Source: Paraburkholderia phenazinium
Lineage (GTDB): Bacteria > Pseudomonadota > Gammaproteobacteria > Burkholderiales > Burkholderiaceae
DNA length: 45,823 nucleotides
Assembly (NCBI RefSeq): GCF_900100735.1
Contig: NZ_FNCJ01000035.1
Span: forward strand, 1 to 45,823
Direction of reading: 5' to 3'
How positions within the stretch are numbered: the stretch's first letter is position 1; every line of letters starts with the position of its first letter. Below, one piece after another: positions 8,882 to 17,425 of this stretch. The position numbers were made by a program, and so were the translations under genes. The notes below the pieces were generated by a model. That model was not told the origin of the DNA. It made no database searches and worked only from the letters and a program-made list of their open reading frames with translations.

Positions 8882-8900
8882 TTGATCAGCTTGCGATCAA
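8882..8900. promoter_or_regulatory. LysR-type palindrome in divergent promoter
   Basis: TTGATC (8882-8887) and GATCAA (8895-8900) form a perfect 6-bp inverted repeat with a 7-base spacer and fit the T-N11-A pattern of LysR-type binding sites. It lies between the M20 peptidase start (8840) and the LysR start (8997), where such a regulator would bind. An 8-base T-run follows at about 8911. Confidence 0.55.
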
Positions 8901-8996
8901 TTCTAGGAGGCCGTTTTTTTTGTCACAATGATCGTATTTCGAAGCTTGCGTTGCCAAAAAGGCAAAGCTCGAACCACCTTCGCGAGATCTGACCGG

Positions 8997-9926
8997 ATGG
9001 CTCTTTCCCTGCACGGCATCGCCTTACGCTATTTCGTCGAAGTGGCGCGCACCGGCTCGTTGAGCGAAGCGTCGGCGCGGCTGCACGTGGCCGTCTCCGC
9101 AATCAGCCGGCAGGTCGCGCGGCTCGAGAGCGAGCTCGGCACCCCGCTGTTCGAACGGCGGCCGCGCGGCATGGCGCTCTCCGAAGCAGGCGAGCGGTTG
9201 CTTGCTTACGCGCAGCGCAGCCTGCTCGAAGCCGAACACGTGATGAAGGAGATTGGCGGTCTCGATGCCTTGCATGGCAGCATGGTCAAGGTCGTCAGTT
9301 CCGAGGGTTTTGCCGCGGATTTCCTGCCGGGTGCGCTGGCCGGCTTTCGCCTCAAGCACCCGGGCATCGACTTCAACCTCGCGGTGTTGACGCCAGGCGA
9401 AGCGACCCGGCGGGTGCGCGACGGCGACGCAGACCTCGCCTTGACCTTTAGCTTGGCGCCTGAAAAGGGCGTCAAGGTCGAGCATACGGAACGCGCCCCG
9501 GTGTTCGCGCTGATGCCGGCCGATCATCCGCTGGCCGCGCGCTCGAAAGTGTCGCTCACGGATCTGCAGCACTATCCGCTGGTGCTGCCCGAAACCGGCA
9601 CGACCATCCGCCAGTTGATCGACATTACCTGCGCGCTTGAAGGATTGCTGCTCGAACCGGATCTCACCAGCAACAACAGCGGCGCAATGTACCGCTATGC
9701 GCAGCAATCCGGTGCGATTATGTTCACCGGCTTGCTCTCGGTGCGCGACCGCTATGCGGAGGACGGCTTCGTGGTGGTTGCGCTGAGCCATCCGCAGATG
9801 CGTCAGCGCAGCATCCAGGTGCAGACCATGGCAGGGCGCGAGTTGCCGGCTTCGGTGCGGGCGTTCCGCGATTTCCTGATTGCAGAGATCAAGACCCCTC
9901 AAGCGCGCAACCACCCCATGCGATAA
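8997..9926 (+). CDS. LysR-family transcriptional regulator
   Basis: This regulator of about 309 residues is divergent from the M20 peptidase. I used the ATG at 8997 (MALSLHGIALRYFVEVARTG), which gives the standard N-terminus; the ATG at 8928 adds 23 residues unlike the family. The winged helix is clear in LSEASARLHVAVSAISRQVA and LFERRPRGMALSEAGERLL, and the effector domain has VVSSEGFAADFLPGALAGF. It probably controls the peptidase and the MHS transporter through the palindrome in the shared gap. Its co-inducer is unknown. The mnmH frame begins about 76 bases after its stop. Confidence 0.85.
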   Translation: MALSLHGIALRYFVEVARTGSLSEASARLHVAVSAISRQVARLESELGTPLFERRPRGMALSEAGERLLAYAQRSLLEAEHVMKEIGGLDALHGSMVKVVSSEGFAADFLPGALAGFRLKHPGIDFNLAVLTPGEATRRVRDGDADLALTFSLAPEKGVKVEHTERAPVFALMPADHPLAARSKVSLTDLQHYPLVLPETGTTIRQLIDITCALEGLLLEPDLTSNNSGAMYRYAQQSGAIMFTGLLSVRDRYAEDGFVVVALSHPQMRQRSIQVQTMAGRELPASVRAFRDFLIAEIKTPQARNHPMR

Positions 9927-10002
9927 TTCGGCTTACCGTTTGCTTCCATCCCGGCTATTTCAGCTTCATTTGAAATTGGCCCTTCTTTCGCGCGTCGTCC
10001 AA

Positions 10003-11229
10003 TTGAAAAACCTGCTTGTGCCGCTCGATCAACTGGGGCGCTTCGACGAGATCGTCGATGTGCGTACGCCGCTCGAGTTTGCCGAAGACCATATTCCGGG
10101 CGCGCTGAACGCACCGGTGCTGAGCAATGAAGAGCGGGTGATCGTCGGCACGATGTACAAGCAGGTGTCGCCGTTCGAGGCTACCCGGGTGGGGGCGGCG
10201 ATGGTGGCGCGCAACATCGCGCAGCATCTCGAGACTACCTTTGCCGACCGCCCGCGCAACTGGCGTCCGCTGATCTATTGCTGGCGCGGTGGCAAGCGCT
10301 CCGGTTCGATGACCACCTGGTTCAACCTGATCGGCTGGCAGGCGCGCCAGCTCGAGGGCGGCTACAAGGCGTATCGCGGTTCGGTGCTCGAGGCGCTCGC
10401 GAGCCTGCCGGGACAGTTCGACTATGTGGCGCTGCTCGGCCACACCGGCAGCGGCAAGACCCGGCTGCTGCAGGCGTTGCGCGCGGCCGGCGCGCAGGTG
10501 CTCGATCTGGAGGAACTGGCCTGCCATCGCGGCTCGCTGCTCGGCGCCTTGCCGGACCGCGCGCAGCCGGCGCAGAAGGCCTTCGATACCGCGCTGGTCG
10601 GCGTGCTGTCCGGCTTCGATGTGCGGCGGCCGGTGTTCGTCGAAGCGGAAAGCCGGCGCATTGGTGCGATCACGCTGCCGCAGACGCTGCTCGAGCGCTT
10701 TCATGGCGGCGCGTGTGTGGATGTCGAGGCGAGTCATGATGACCGCATTACCTTCTTGCTGCAGGACTACGCGCATCTGTTCGACAACCCGGCCTCGTTC
10801 AAGCAGCAACTCGACCGTCTGATCGGCCTGCATAGCCGCGAGCAGGTCCGGCATTGGCAGCAGTTGATCGACGCGGGGAGCGCCGCGGGTCACGAGGGTG
10901 GGGCGGGTGACGCTGGCGCCCGTGCGGAACTGTTCAGCGAGTTGATCGAGCGCCACTACGATCCGGCCTATCAGCGCAGCAGCCGCCAGCATTTCAGCCG
11001 CCTGGGCGAGGCGCTGCACTTCCAGTTCAGGCCGAATGCGGCTGACAGCGTCGGCCAGGCGGCAGCGCTGCTGGCGGGCCTGGCAGAGGCCGGTGGCAAG
11101 GCGTCGGCGGGTGGGGCCGCCCTTGCATCTGCAAGCGCCTCGCCTGAGCGCACTGCCGGTCAGACCGCGGCGGAGGCTCGCGTGCCGGGCGATAAGGTCG
11201 TGCTCCCGGCCGCCGTCAAACCGCAGTAG
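10003..11229 (+). CDS. mnmH: tRNA 2-selenouridine synthase
   Basis: The enzyme (also called SelU or YbbB) replaces sulfur with selenium at the wobble 2-thiouridine of certain tRNAs, using selenophosphate made by SelD. It has an N-terminal rhodanese domain with the active Cys in LIYCWRGGKRSGSM, then a P-loop domain with LLGHTGSGKTRLL. The conserved EDHIPGALNAPVLSNEERV and VGTMYKQ segments also fit. No ATG is available at the family start, so I chose TTG at 10003 (reading MKNLLVPLDQL); GTG at 10018 is the main alternative. The C-terminal tail of roughly 70 residues is Ala-rich and probably disordered. A permease gene follows 32 bases later. Confidence 0.88.
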   Translation: MKNLLVPLDQLGRFDEIVDVRTPLEFAEDHIPGALNAPVLSNEERVIVGTMYKQVSPFEATRVGAAMVARNIAQHLETTFADRPRNWRPLIYCWRGGKRSGSMTTWFNLIGWQARQLEGGYKAYRGSVLEALASLPGQFDYVALLGHTGSGKTRLLQALRAAGAQVLDLEELACHRGSLLGALPDRAQPAQKAFDTALVGVLSGFDVRRPVFVEAESRRIGAITLPQTLLERFHGGACVDVEASHDDRITFLLQDYAHLFDNPASFKQQLDRLIGLHSREQVRHWQQLIDAGSAAGHEGGAGDAGARAELFSELIERHYDPAYQRSSRQHFSRLGEALHFQFRPNAADSVGQAAALLAGLAEAGGKASAGGAALASASASPERTAGQTAAEARVPGDKVVLPAAVKPQ

Positions 11230-11261
11230 TCTTCTGACCACACCTACCCATACCAAAAACG

Positions 11262-12320
11262 ATGAACACCACACGCCAAACCCAACCCGCCGCCGGCTGG
11301 CTGATCTTCCTGCTGATCGCGGTCGCCGGGCTCTTTTACGTGAAGTGGTTTCCGTACTATCACCGCGCGCTTACGGCTGCCGAAACCCATTCGATCGGCA
11401 AATCGATCCTGATGGGCACCGACGCCAGCCCGCCGGCGCCGTCGCTGGCGGCCGCGCTCAGCTATGCGCTCGCCTACGGCATGGCGATCTGGCAGGCGAT
11501 GGTGCTCGGTCTGGTGCTCGGTTCGGCGGTCCAGGTATTGTTGCCGGTGCAATGGATTGCCCGAGTGCTGGGCAAGACCAGCTTCGGCAGCGTCGCGGCC
11601 GGCGGGTTGCTGGCCATCCCCGGCATGATGTGCACCTGCTGCGCGGCCCCCGTGGTGGTCGGCCTGCGCCAGCGCCAGGCCTCGCCCGGCGGAGCAATCG
11701 CCTTCTGGCTCGGCAATTCGGTGCTCAATCCGGCCACGCTCGTCTTCATGGGCTTTGTGCTTGGCTGGAACTGGGCAGTGCTGCGCCTCGTGCTGGGCGT
11801 GCTGATGGTGTTCGGTCTCGGCTATCTGGTGAACCGGCTGGTCACTCCGCAAGAAGCCACGGCCGCGCAAGGGCAGCTCGCCCAACTCGTCGCCCAGCAG
11901 GAAGAGGCGCGCGGCAATGCGTTCATGCGCTGGCTGGGCCTGTTTGCCCGCATGGCAGTGCGTCTGATTCCCGAATACATCGTGCTGATCCTCTTGCTCG
12001 GCGCGGCGCGGGCGTGGCTGTTCCCCCATGTCGGCCCGGAAATCGGCAATCAGTTCTTCTGGATCGTCGCGCTGGCGGTTGCCGGCATGCTGTTCGTGAT
12101 CCCCACCGCCGGCGAGGTGCCGATCATTCAGGCGATGCTCTCGCTCGGCATGGGCGTGGGCCCTGCGGGCGCGCTGCTGATGACCTTGCCGCCGATCAGC
12201 GTGCCGTCGCTGGCGATGCTGGCACGCTCGTTCCGGCCACGTCTCCTGACGCTGGTAGCGGTGTCGGTGGTGCTGTTCGGCGTGGTGGCCGGCGGCCTTG
12301 CCGTCGCTCTCGGATTCTGA
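11262..12320 (+). CDS. Predicted permease with CTCC motif (ArsP/DUF318-type)
   Basis: This 352-residue membrane protein has about eight to ten hydrophobic segments. The segment PGMMCTCCAAPVVVGLR holds the Cys-Thr-Cys-Cys cluster typical of the DUF318 permease family, which includes the organoarsenical exporter ArsP. Repeated Gly/Pro-rich motifs, LGNSVLNPATLVFMGF and FVIPTAGEVPIIQAML, mark the two halves. The gene starts 32 bases after mnmH on the same strand and is probably co-transcribed. That pairing hints at selenium or another thiol-reactive metalloid as cargo. The hint is contextual only; arsenic or a different solute is equally possible from the sequence. Confidence 0.75.
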   Translation: MNTTRQTQPAAGWLIFLLIAVAGLFYVKWFPYYHRALTAAETHSIGKSILMGTDASPPAPSLAAALSYALAYGMAIWQAMVLGLVLGSAVQVLLPVQWIARVLGKTSFGSVAAGGLLAIPGMMCTCCAAPVVVGLRQRQASPGGAIAFWLGNSVLNPATLVFMGFVLGWNWAVLRLVLGVLMVFGLGYLVNRLVTPQEATAAQGQLAQLVAQQEEARGNAFMRWLGLFARMAVRLIPEYIVLILLLGAARAWLFPHVGPEIGNQFFWIVALAVAGMLFVIPTAGEVPIIQAMLSLGMGVGPAGALLMTLPPISVPSLAMLARSFRPRLLTLVAVSVVLFGVVAGGLAVALGF

Positions 12321-12557
12321 ATCGAGCCGGCGGCCCGTGGCGTCGCGCCTGGCAAATCTTCAATGCCAGATGGCGAATCACATCCTACACTGGGGAACGG
12401 AGGGCGCTCAGATCGAACTGCAGCCGGGTTCGAGTGGGCTGAGACGTTCACCGGTGGTACGATTCAGCGCAAAAAAAGCACAAGCGGCGTGCGCTCCTGC
12501 GGCATGCAGGGTGAGAAAGCGCCGCATACACTCGAGCGATAGCAATCAGGAAATAGA

Positions 12558-12980
12558 ATGGCGCAACAAAAAACAAATCCGAAACTTGAACAGGCGCTGA
12601 CGCGCGGGGACCTCGCGATCCGCCAGGCGAACTCGGCGCGTGCCACCGCGCTGCTGCGCGCCTTGGGCAAAATGATCATCGAAGCATCGGCAACCATTGG
12701 CGTGGAAGCCTTCACGCTGATTCCCGATGGCGATCGCATTTACGATCCCGCCGACGGCCTCTGGCCCCAGGAACTGCTGGTGTCGCTCGACGGCCCGGTG
12801 GAAGAGTCCGATCCCGACGAGGTGCGCACGGTTCGCCTGATCGCCGACGATCCGGGCACGCTGTTTCGCGTCGAATGGCAACGGGCGGACGGCAAGATCG
12901 GACGCCAGGAAGGTGGCCCGTTCGCGACGGTCGCGTTCATCTCCGACGTCGATATTCCCTGGACGGACGACGAAGACTGA
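12558..12980 (+). CDS. Conserved hypothetical protein
   Basis: This is a soluble, acidic protein of 140 residues with start MAQQKTNPKLEQALTRGDLA and a ribosome site AGGAAAT a few bases upstream. It begins with a predicted helical stretch, then a segment rich in Asp, Pro and Trp, and ends WTDDED. I do not recognise a family. It is preceded by a 237-base gap with no other gene and is tail-to-tail with the ABC exporter operon. Codon use looks native. Confidence 0.65.
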   Translation: MAQQKTNPKLEQALTRGDLAIRQANSARATALLRALGKMIIEASATIGVEAFTLIPDGDRIYDPADGLWPQELLVSLDGPVEESDPDEVRTVRLIADDPGTLFRVEWQRADGKIGRQEGGPFATVAFISDVDIPWTDDED

Positions 12981-13010
12981 GTTGGGTCTGAGTCTGGCCT
13001 GATTCTGGCG

Positions 13011-13838
13011 TTAGCGCATCATCCGGCGCCGGAACAGCACGGCCGAGATACAGAACGGCACGACCACGTAGGCGGCCAGCACTGCGACGTGCAGCGCTAC
13101 ATGATCGAGCGGCCGGCCGAGCATGGCCGGCCGGATCAGATCCACGGCGTGGGCGAGCGGCAACAACTGCGTGACGAACTGCGCAACGGGCGGCAACTGC
13201 GCAATCGGAAAGAACACGCCGGAGAGCAGTAGCATCGGCGTGAGCGCAAGCGTCTGATAAAACATGAAGAAATCGTACGACGGGGCGAGCGCCGTCACGA
13301 TCATCGCCACAGCGGCAAACGCGAGGCCGGTCAGCGCGATGACCGGTAGCGCCAGCAGCATCGACGGGAAGTTCGCGTAACCGAGCGCACCGGCCACCAG
13401 CATGATCGCGACGCCGGACAGCATCGACTTGCTGCCCGCCCACATCACCTCGCCCAGCACGATATCGCCTAACGTAAGCGGCGTGTGCATGATCGCCTCC
13501 CAGGTGCGCTGCACGTGCATGCGCGAGAAGCCCGAGTACATCGATTCGAAGCTGGCCGACATCATCACGCTCGAAGCAACCGTGCCGGCCGCCAGAAACG
13601 CGATATACGACACGCCGTCGACGTGCCCGACCATCAAGCCGAGCCCGAAGCCCAGACCGAACAGATAGATCATCGGATCGGCGAGATTGCCGAACATCGA
13701 GGCGAGTGCGAGCTTGCGCCACACCAGATAGTTGCGGCGCCATACCGCGATCCAGTTGACGGCATTGGCGGGCAGGGCGGCGAAGGGCTCGGCGGCCGGA
13801 GCGGCCTGGCTGGGGGTGTCGTAGCTGCGTGCGTCCAT
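13011..13838 (-). CDS. ABC-2 type transporter permease, NodJ-like
   Basis: This is the membrane half of an exporter, 275 residues with about six hydrophobic segments. Phrases such as RNYLVWRKLALASMFGNLAD, IAFLAAGTVASSVMMSASFE and YSGFSRMHVQRTWEAIMHTP are characteristic of the NodJ/ABC-2 family. It lies 17 bases downstream of its ATPase on the same strand. In rhizobia NodIJ exports Nod factors, but homologous pairs are common in Burkholderiaceae and other non-nodulating bacteria. No nod genes are visible, so the cargo remains unknown. Confidence 0.85.
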   Translation of the reverse strand: MDARSYDTPSQAAPAAEPFAALPANAVNWIAVWRRNYLVWRKLALASMFGNLADPMIYLFGLGFGLGLMVGHVDGVSYIAFLAAGTVASSVMMSASFESMYSGFSRMHVQRTWEAIMHTPLTLGDIVLGEVMWAGSKSMLSGVAIMLVAGALGYANFPSMLLALPVIALTGLAFAAVAMIVTALAPSYDFFMFYQTLALTPMLLLSGVFFPIAQLPPVAQFVTQLLPLAHAVDLIRPAMLGRPLDHVALHVAVLAAYVVVPFCISAVLFRRRMMR

Positions 13839-13855
13839 GATTGTTATGTCCTGCT

Positions 13856-14770
13856 TCAGTCCTGCATTTCGCGGCCGGTGAGCCGCAGAAACACGTCTTC
13901 GAGATTGGCCGGCCGGTGCAGGTAGCGCAGGTCCGAACGCTGCTTGAGCCGTGCATGCACCGGCTCTGCCTGGGTGACGTAGCAGAACAGCGTTTCACCG
14001 CTGATCTCGGTGCGTTCGGCGAGCGGCGCGAGTTCCTCGCGTAGCGCGACGGGGTCCGCTCCGTAAATCTCGATCACGTCGCAGCCGATCTCCGAGGCGA
14101 TCAGGTCATTCGGCGCGCCTTCCGCAATCTTGCGCCCTTCTTCGATGACGCATAAGCGATGGCAGAGGCGCTCGGCTTCTTCCATGAAGTGCGTGGTCAG
14201 GAGAATGGTCTTGCCGCGTGCGAGCAGCGAGCGCAGCCGCTCCCAGATCAGATGGCGCGCCTGCGGGTCGAGGCCGGTCGTGGGTTCGTCCATGATCAGT
14301 ACGTCCGGATCGTTGACGAGCGCGCGGGCCAGCGTCAGGCGCCGTTTCATGCCACCGGACAGCTCGCCGACCCGCGCGTCCGCCTTGCTTTCCAGCCGGG
14401 CGAATTCGAGCAGTGACGGCACCATTGCACGGGTTTGCGCCGAACTCAGGCCGAAGTAGCGGCCGAACACCAGCAGGTTTTCGCGGACGGTGAAGTCCGG
14501 GTCCAGGTTGTCGAATTGCGGCACCACACCCACGCGCGCCCGCGCAAACCGCGAGCGCGCCGGAATCGGTTCACCGCACAGGCGGATCGTGCCCGCATCG
14601 GGCGCTGCGATGCCGAGCAGCATGCGCAGCGTCGTGGTCTTGCCGGCGCCGTTCGGGCCGAGCAGGCCGAAGCATTCGCCCTGCCGCACGTTGAACGACA
14701 GGCCGTCGACAACGGTCTTACCGGCATAGCGCTTGTGGACTTGCAGGAATTCGATGGCGGCTTCAGGCAT
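13856..14770 (-). CDS. ABC transporter ATP-binding protein, NodI-like
   Basis: This is the cytoplasmic ATPase of the exporter, 304 residues. Motifs in order are Walker A in LLGPNGAGKTTTLRML, Q-loop in VGVVPQFDNLDPDFTV, signature LSGGMKRRL, Walker B in VLIMDEPTTGLDPQ and the H-loop in LLTTHFME. The roughly 80-residue C-terminal extension after the ATPase core is shared with NodI. It pairs with the NodJ-like permease downstream. A short Pro/Ala lead (MPEAAIEFLQVHKRY) supports the chosen start. Confidence 0.9.
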   Translation of the reverse strand: MPEAAIEFLQVHKRYAGKTVVDGLSFNVRQGECFGLLGPNGAGKTTTLRMLLGIAAPDAGTIRLCGEPIPARSRFARARVGVVPQFDNLDPDFTVRENLLVFGRYFGLSSAQTRAMVPSLLEFARLESKADARVGELSGGMKRRLTLARALVNDPDVLIMDEPTTGLDPQARHLIWERLRSLLARGKTILLTTHFMEEAERLCHRLCVIEEGRKIAEGAPNDLIASEIGCDVIEIYGADPVALREELAPLAERTEISGETLFCYVTQAEPVHARLKQRSDLRYLHRPANLEDVFLRLTGREMQD

Positions 14771-15021
14771 GGGGTCGTTGGGGATTCCGAAACACGTGAA
14801 AGGCCGGTGCGGCTGCCCATTCTAGGGCATTGGCGCTGGTATGTCGGCACGGGTGCACCGGCGGAGTGCGAGTTCTTGCGCTGCGGCATGCGCTGCGCAT
14901 TGGGTGGGACGCACCGAGCGCGTACTTCACACGCAGTTAGCGTTTTCCATCCCTTGCAAGCTGAATTGCGGCGCACCATGATTCAGGACAGAACCGCGAT
15001 TGACGCGGTAGGGAGAACCTC

Positions 15022-15504
15022 ATGGCGAGCTACAAGAAAATCCTGCTGTGCTACGACGGCTCGCGCGAAGGCCGCAAGGCATTGCGTTGCGGGGCCGACC
15101 TGGCGTTGGACCTGAAAGCCGAAACGCATCTGCTCTCGGTGGTCGACATGCGCTCGAGCATTGCGCAGAGCGCAGGCCTTTTGACCGATGTGGCCTGCGG
15201 CAGCTTCGAGAAAACCGCCCGCGACATTCTCCAGGAAGGGGTCGACTGGCTGACTGAACGCGGTGTCAGTGCCCAAGGCCATTTTGCGTTCGGCCATCCT
15301 ATAGACGAAATCGCCAACCTTGCCAACGAGCTACAGGTGGATCTGGTGGTGGTCGGCCACCGCTGCCGCACCGGGTTGTCTCGTTGGTGGATGGGGGCGG
15401 GCAACACGCCGCTGCTCGACCGAATCTCATGCAGCATTCTGGTGGCATGCTCGTCGGTCCAGGAGCAGCAGCAAGCGGCAGCGGCTGCAGCGACGGCGGT
15501 TTGA
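15022..15504 (+). CDS. Universal stress protein family
   Basis: This is a single UspA domain of 160 residues: strand 1 in YKKILLCYDGSREGRKAL, and the late strand in VDLVVVGHRC followed by GAGNTPLLDRISCSILV. UspA proteins bind nucleotide or act as stress-linked dimers in the cytoplasm; this one's exact role is unknown. The start is supported by GGGAGAACC just upstream. The tail is a short run of Gln and Ala, probably disordered. It is monocistronic, in a 250-base gap after the exporter operon, and tail-to-tail with the DUF2939 gene. Confidence 0.85.
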   Translation: MASYKKILLCYDGSREGRKALRCGADLALDLKAETHLLSVVDMRSSIAQSAGLLTDVACGSFEKTARDILQEGVDWLTERGVSAQGHFAFGHPIDEIANLANELQVDLVVVGHRCRTGLSRWWMGAGNTPLLDRISCSILVACSSVQEQQQAAAAAATAV

Positions 15505-15594
15505 TGAGGCGCGGACCGGCTTGCGTTGCGTGTTGAGTTACACGCGAACCGGTCGCCAGCACCTAACAGCGCGCCACCGAGCACGCCACGCCAT

Positions 15595-16287
15595 CTAACC
15601 GTTCAGATCCACCGCGGCCAGCTTCCACGAAAACAGCCCTTCGCGCCGCAGAATCGCCGAGTAGCGCGTATCGCCCACGCCGTGCTGATACGTGATGACG
15701 AATTCGTTGATGCCGCGATAGCCCGCCGTGGTTTGCGGCGGTTGCGGCGGGGTGCTTGCATCGGCAGTTTGCGCGACTGGCGGCGCCGGTGTGGGTGTCG
15801 TAGCCGCAGGCGTCGAATTCGCGGGGCTGGCAGGGGCGTTCGCCACAGTATCTTGTGGCACAGGCGGACGCTGGGTCGGGTCGCCGCGCGGCGGCATGCC
15901 ATTCAGTAGCGCAGCGACGCCATCCGGCGTGGCGTACGCATCGACCAGTGGACCGATCAAGGCCGCACCGATCATCGCCCCGAGCGCAGCCAGCGGATTG
16001 CCGCTTGCACGCGCCTCAAGCTTCTTCGTCAGCAAGCCGGAAACCTGCTCCTTCAGACTTTCGCGCAGCGCGGGATAGTCCACATACTCGCTGACAGTTT
16101 GTGCGTCGCGGGCATCGGCGGCACGCTTCAATCGATTGAGTGCGAGATAGGGCGACGCATAGCTGTAGCCAAGTACAGCCATAGCCACAATCACAAGCAG
16201 TACGACGATCAGTGGCCGTGCGAAGCCACCTTGAGTATCACTTTGGGCACCGCCTTTTGCACGTTTAGCAGATGTGGAAACAGCCAT
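15595..16287 (-). CDS. DUF2939 domain membrane-anchored protein
   Basis: This 230-residue protein has a cytoplasmic lead of about 24 residues and one membrane segment (PLIVVLLVIVAMAVLGYSYA). A DUF2939-type domain follows, with SPYLALNRLKRAADARDAQT and VSEYVDYPALRESLKEQVSG. The middle (around residues 130-185) is a low-complexity linker of Pro, Ala and Thr, followed by a small domain with the RGINEFVITYQ segment. The family has no proven function. The protein is probably an inner-membrane protein facing the periplasm. Confidence 0.78.
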   Translation of the reverse strand: MAVSTSAKRAKGGAQSDTQGGFARPLIVVLLVIVAMAVLGYSYASPYLALNRLKRAADARDAQTVSEYVDYPALRESLKEQVSGLLTKKLEARASGNPLAALGAMIGAALIGPLVDAYATPDGVAALLNGMPPRGDPTQRPPVPQDTVANAPASPANSTPAATTPTPAPPVAQTADASTPPQPPQTTAGYRGINEFVITYQHGVGDTRYSAILRREGLFSWKLAAVDLNG

Positions 16288-16351
16288 CGGGCGAAATTCT
16301 CCGTGAGGTGTGGTCTTGGATGGACCGCGTTCACGGAGAAACGATCCCTGT

Positions 16352-16696
16352 TTATTCGAACAGCGCGTTCTGCACGCCGGCCCGTTCTTCGGCGATACAA
16401 CGGTCGATCATGCGGCACACCGCGTCCACGGTGCCCACCATGATGAGGCGCGACGGGCCGTGGTAGACCCGTACCGGCGCACGCCGGGCCGGTTCGGCCG
16501 TATTGAGTCCGGAATTCAGCGACACCCGTGCGAAAGCCGGCAGCGCCGACGGCAAGGTCGAAGTCTGCGGCTCGGGGGCGTCGAACAACGACGGAGTAGT
16601 ACTGGACGCCTCGATCGGTGCGCAGGGCACCAGATTGCGCAAATGGCGCAGACGACCGAACTGGCGGAAGGGCAGCAGGCGGGCAAGGCGTTCCAT
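16352..16696 (-). CDS. Small protein downstream of lexA, probably SOS co-regulated
   Basis: This 114-residue protein begins MERLARLLPFRQFGRLRHL. Its ATG lies 30 bases after the lexA stop on the same strand and is preceded by GGAGAGACTC, a good ribosome site. No intervening terminator is visible, so it should be read from the lexA promoters. The last 40 residues (VYHGPSRLIMVGTVDAVCRM and on) look like a folded segment; the middle is Ser/Thr/Pro rich. I do not recognise the family. Position suggests a DNA-damage-linked role, which is inference. Confidence 0.6.
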   Translation of the reverse strand: MERLARLLPFRQFGRLRHLRNLVPCAPIEASSTTPSLFDAPEPQTSTLPSALPAFARVSLNSGLNTAEPARRAPVRVYHGPSRLIMVGTVDAVCRMIDRCIAEERAGVQNALFE

Positions 16697-16726
16697 GAGT
16701 CTCTCCAGTCTTGTTCAGGGCAGGGT

Positions 16727-17380
16727 TCAGAACTCGGTGGGGCGGATGAGCCCCACTGCGATGCCTTCCAGTGCGAATTCCGCACTGCCGGCCTGAACGA
16801 AGATGTTTTCGTAATCGGGGTTCTCGGCAATCAGCTCGATGCCATTCGGCCGACGCTTGAGACGCTTGACCGTCACGTCGTCGCCAAGCCGCGCAACGAT
16901 GATCTGGCCGTCTTTTGCTTCGCTTTTCTTCTGCACGGCGAGCAGGTCGCCGTCGAAAATGCCGGCGTCCCGCATGGACAGCCCGCGCACCTTCAACAGG
17001 TAGTCCGGCTTGCTCGAGAAGAGCGCCGGGTCGCAGGCGTAGTGCTGCGAGATGTGCTCTTGCGCGAGGATCGGGCTACCCGCGGCCACCCGGCCGATCA
17101 GGGGCAGCGACAACTGCATGATGCTGGCGTGCGGCAGCGTGAACTGATGCGGCGCATCGTCCTGGCCGGCCAACAGCAGCCGGATGCCGCGCGAAGCGCC
17201 TGCCGCGAGCTCGATTACGCCCTTGCGGGCGAGCGCGCGCAGGTGTTCTTCCGCCGAGTTGGCCGAGCTGAAGCCCAGTTCGGCGGCGATCTCCGCGCGG
17301 GTGGGCGGAAAGCCGGTGCGTTCGATTGCCCGGCGAATCAGATCGAAAACCTCTTGCTGTCGTGCGGTGAGTTTGGTCAT
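16727..17380 (-). CDS. lexA: LexA repressor
   Basis: This is the SOS response repressor, 217 residues, started at MTKLTARQQEVFDLIRRAIE (ATG at 17380); an ATG at 17440 would run back through both operators. The N-terminal winged helix has GFPPTRAEIAAELGFSS. The self-cleavage bond is A100-G101 in RVAAGSP, with the serine S135 in VRGLSMRDAG and the lysine K172 in DVTVKRLKRR. RecA on single-stranded DNA triggers the cleavage. Two consensus LexA boxes lie directly upstream, so it represses itself. A small gene follows in the same operon. Confidence 0.97.
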   Translation of the reverse strand: MTKLTARQQEVFDLIRRAIERTGFPPTRAEIAAELGFSSANSAEEHLRALARKGVIELAAGASRGIRLLLAGQDDAPHQFTLPHASIMQLSLPLIGRVAAGSPILAQEHISQHYACDPALFSSKPDYLLKVRGLSMRDAGIFDGDLLAVQKKSEAKDGQIIVARLGDDVTVKRLKRRPNGIELIAENPDYENIFVQAGSAEFALEGIAVGLIRPTEF

Positions 17381-17387
17381 GGCGCCA

Positions 17388-17403
17388 CTGTATGGATAGA
17401 CAG
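17388..17403. promoter_or_regulatory. LexA box, start-proximal
   Basis: This is CTGT-N8-ACAG, with only eight bases between it and the lexA ATG. It is an exact half-site match to the proteobacterial SOS box. Its closeness to the start means bound LexA would block transcription and the ribosome-site region. Confidence 0.85.
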
Positions 17404-17406
17404 GTG

Positions 17407-17425
17407 ACTGTATTTTTATACAGTA
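17407..17425. promoter_or_regulatory. LexA box, start-distal
   Basis: This is CTGT-ATTTTTAT-ACAG (17408-17423), extended by A and TA on the flanks. The AT-rich centre is nearer the ideal SOS box than the first copy. The centres of the two boxes are 20 bases apart, about two helical turns, which suits cooperative binding on one DNA face. Confidence 0.9.

Noticed and set aside
12937..13998. Long open frame (353 codons) on the minus strand
   Set aside because: It overlaps the NodJ-like permease in another frame, is Arg-rich and has no family resemblance; it is a shadow of GC-rich coding.
13011..14770. Nodulation genes nodI/nodJ
   Set aside because: The pair is only NodIJ-like. No other nod genes or nod-box are seen, and such exporters are common outside rhizobia.
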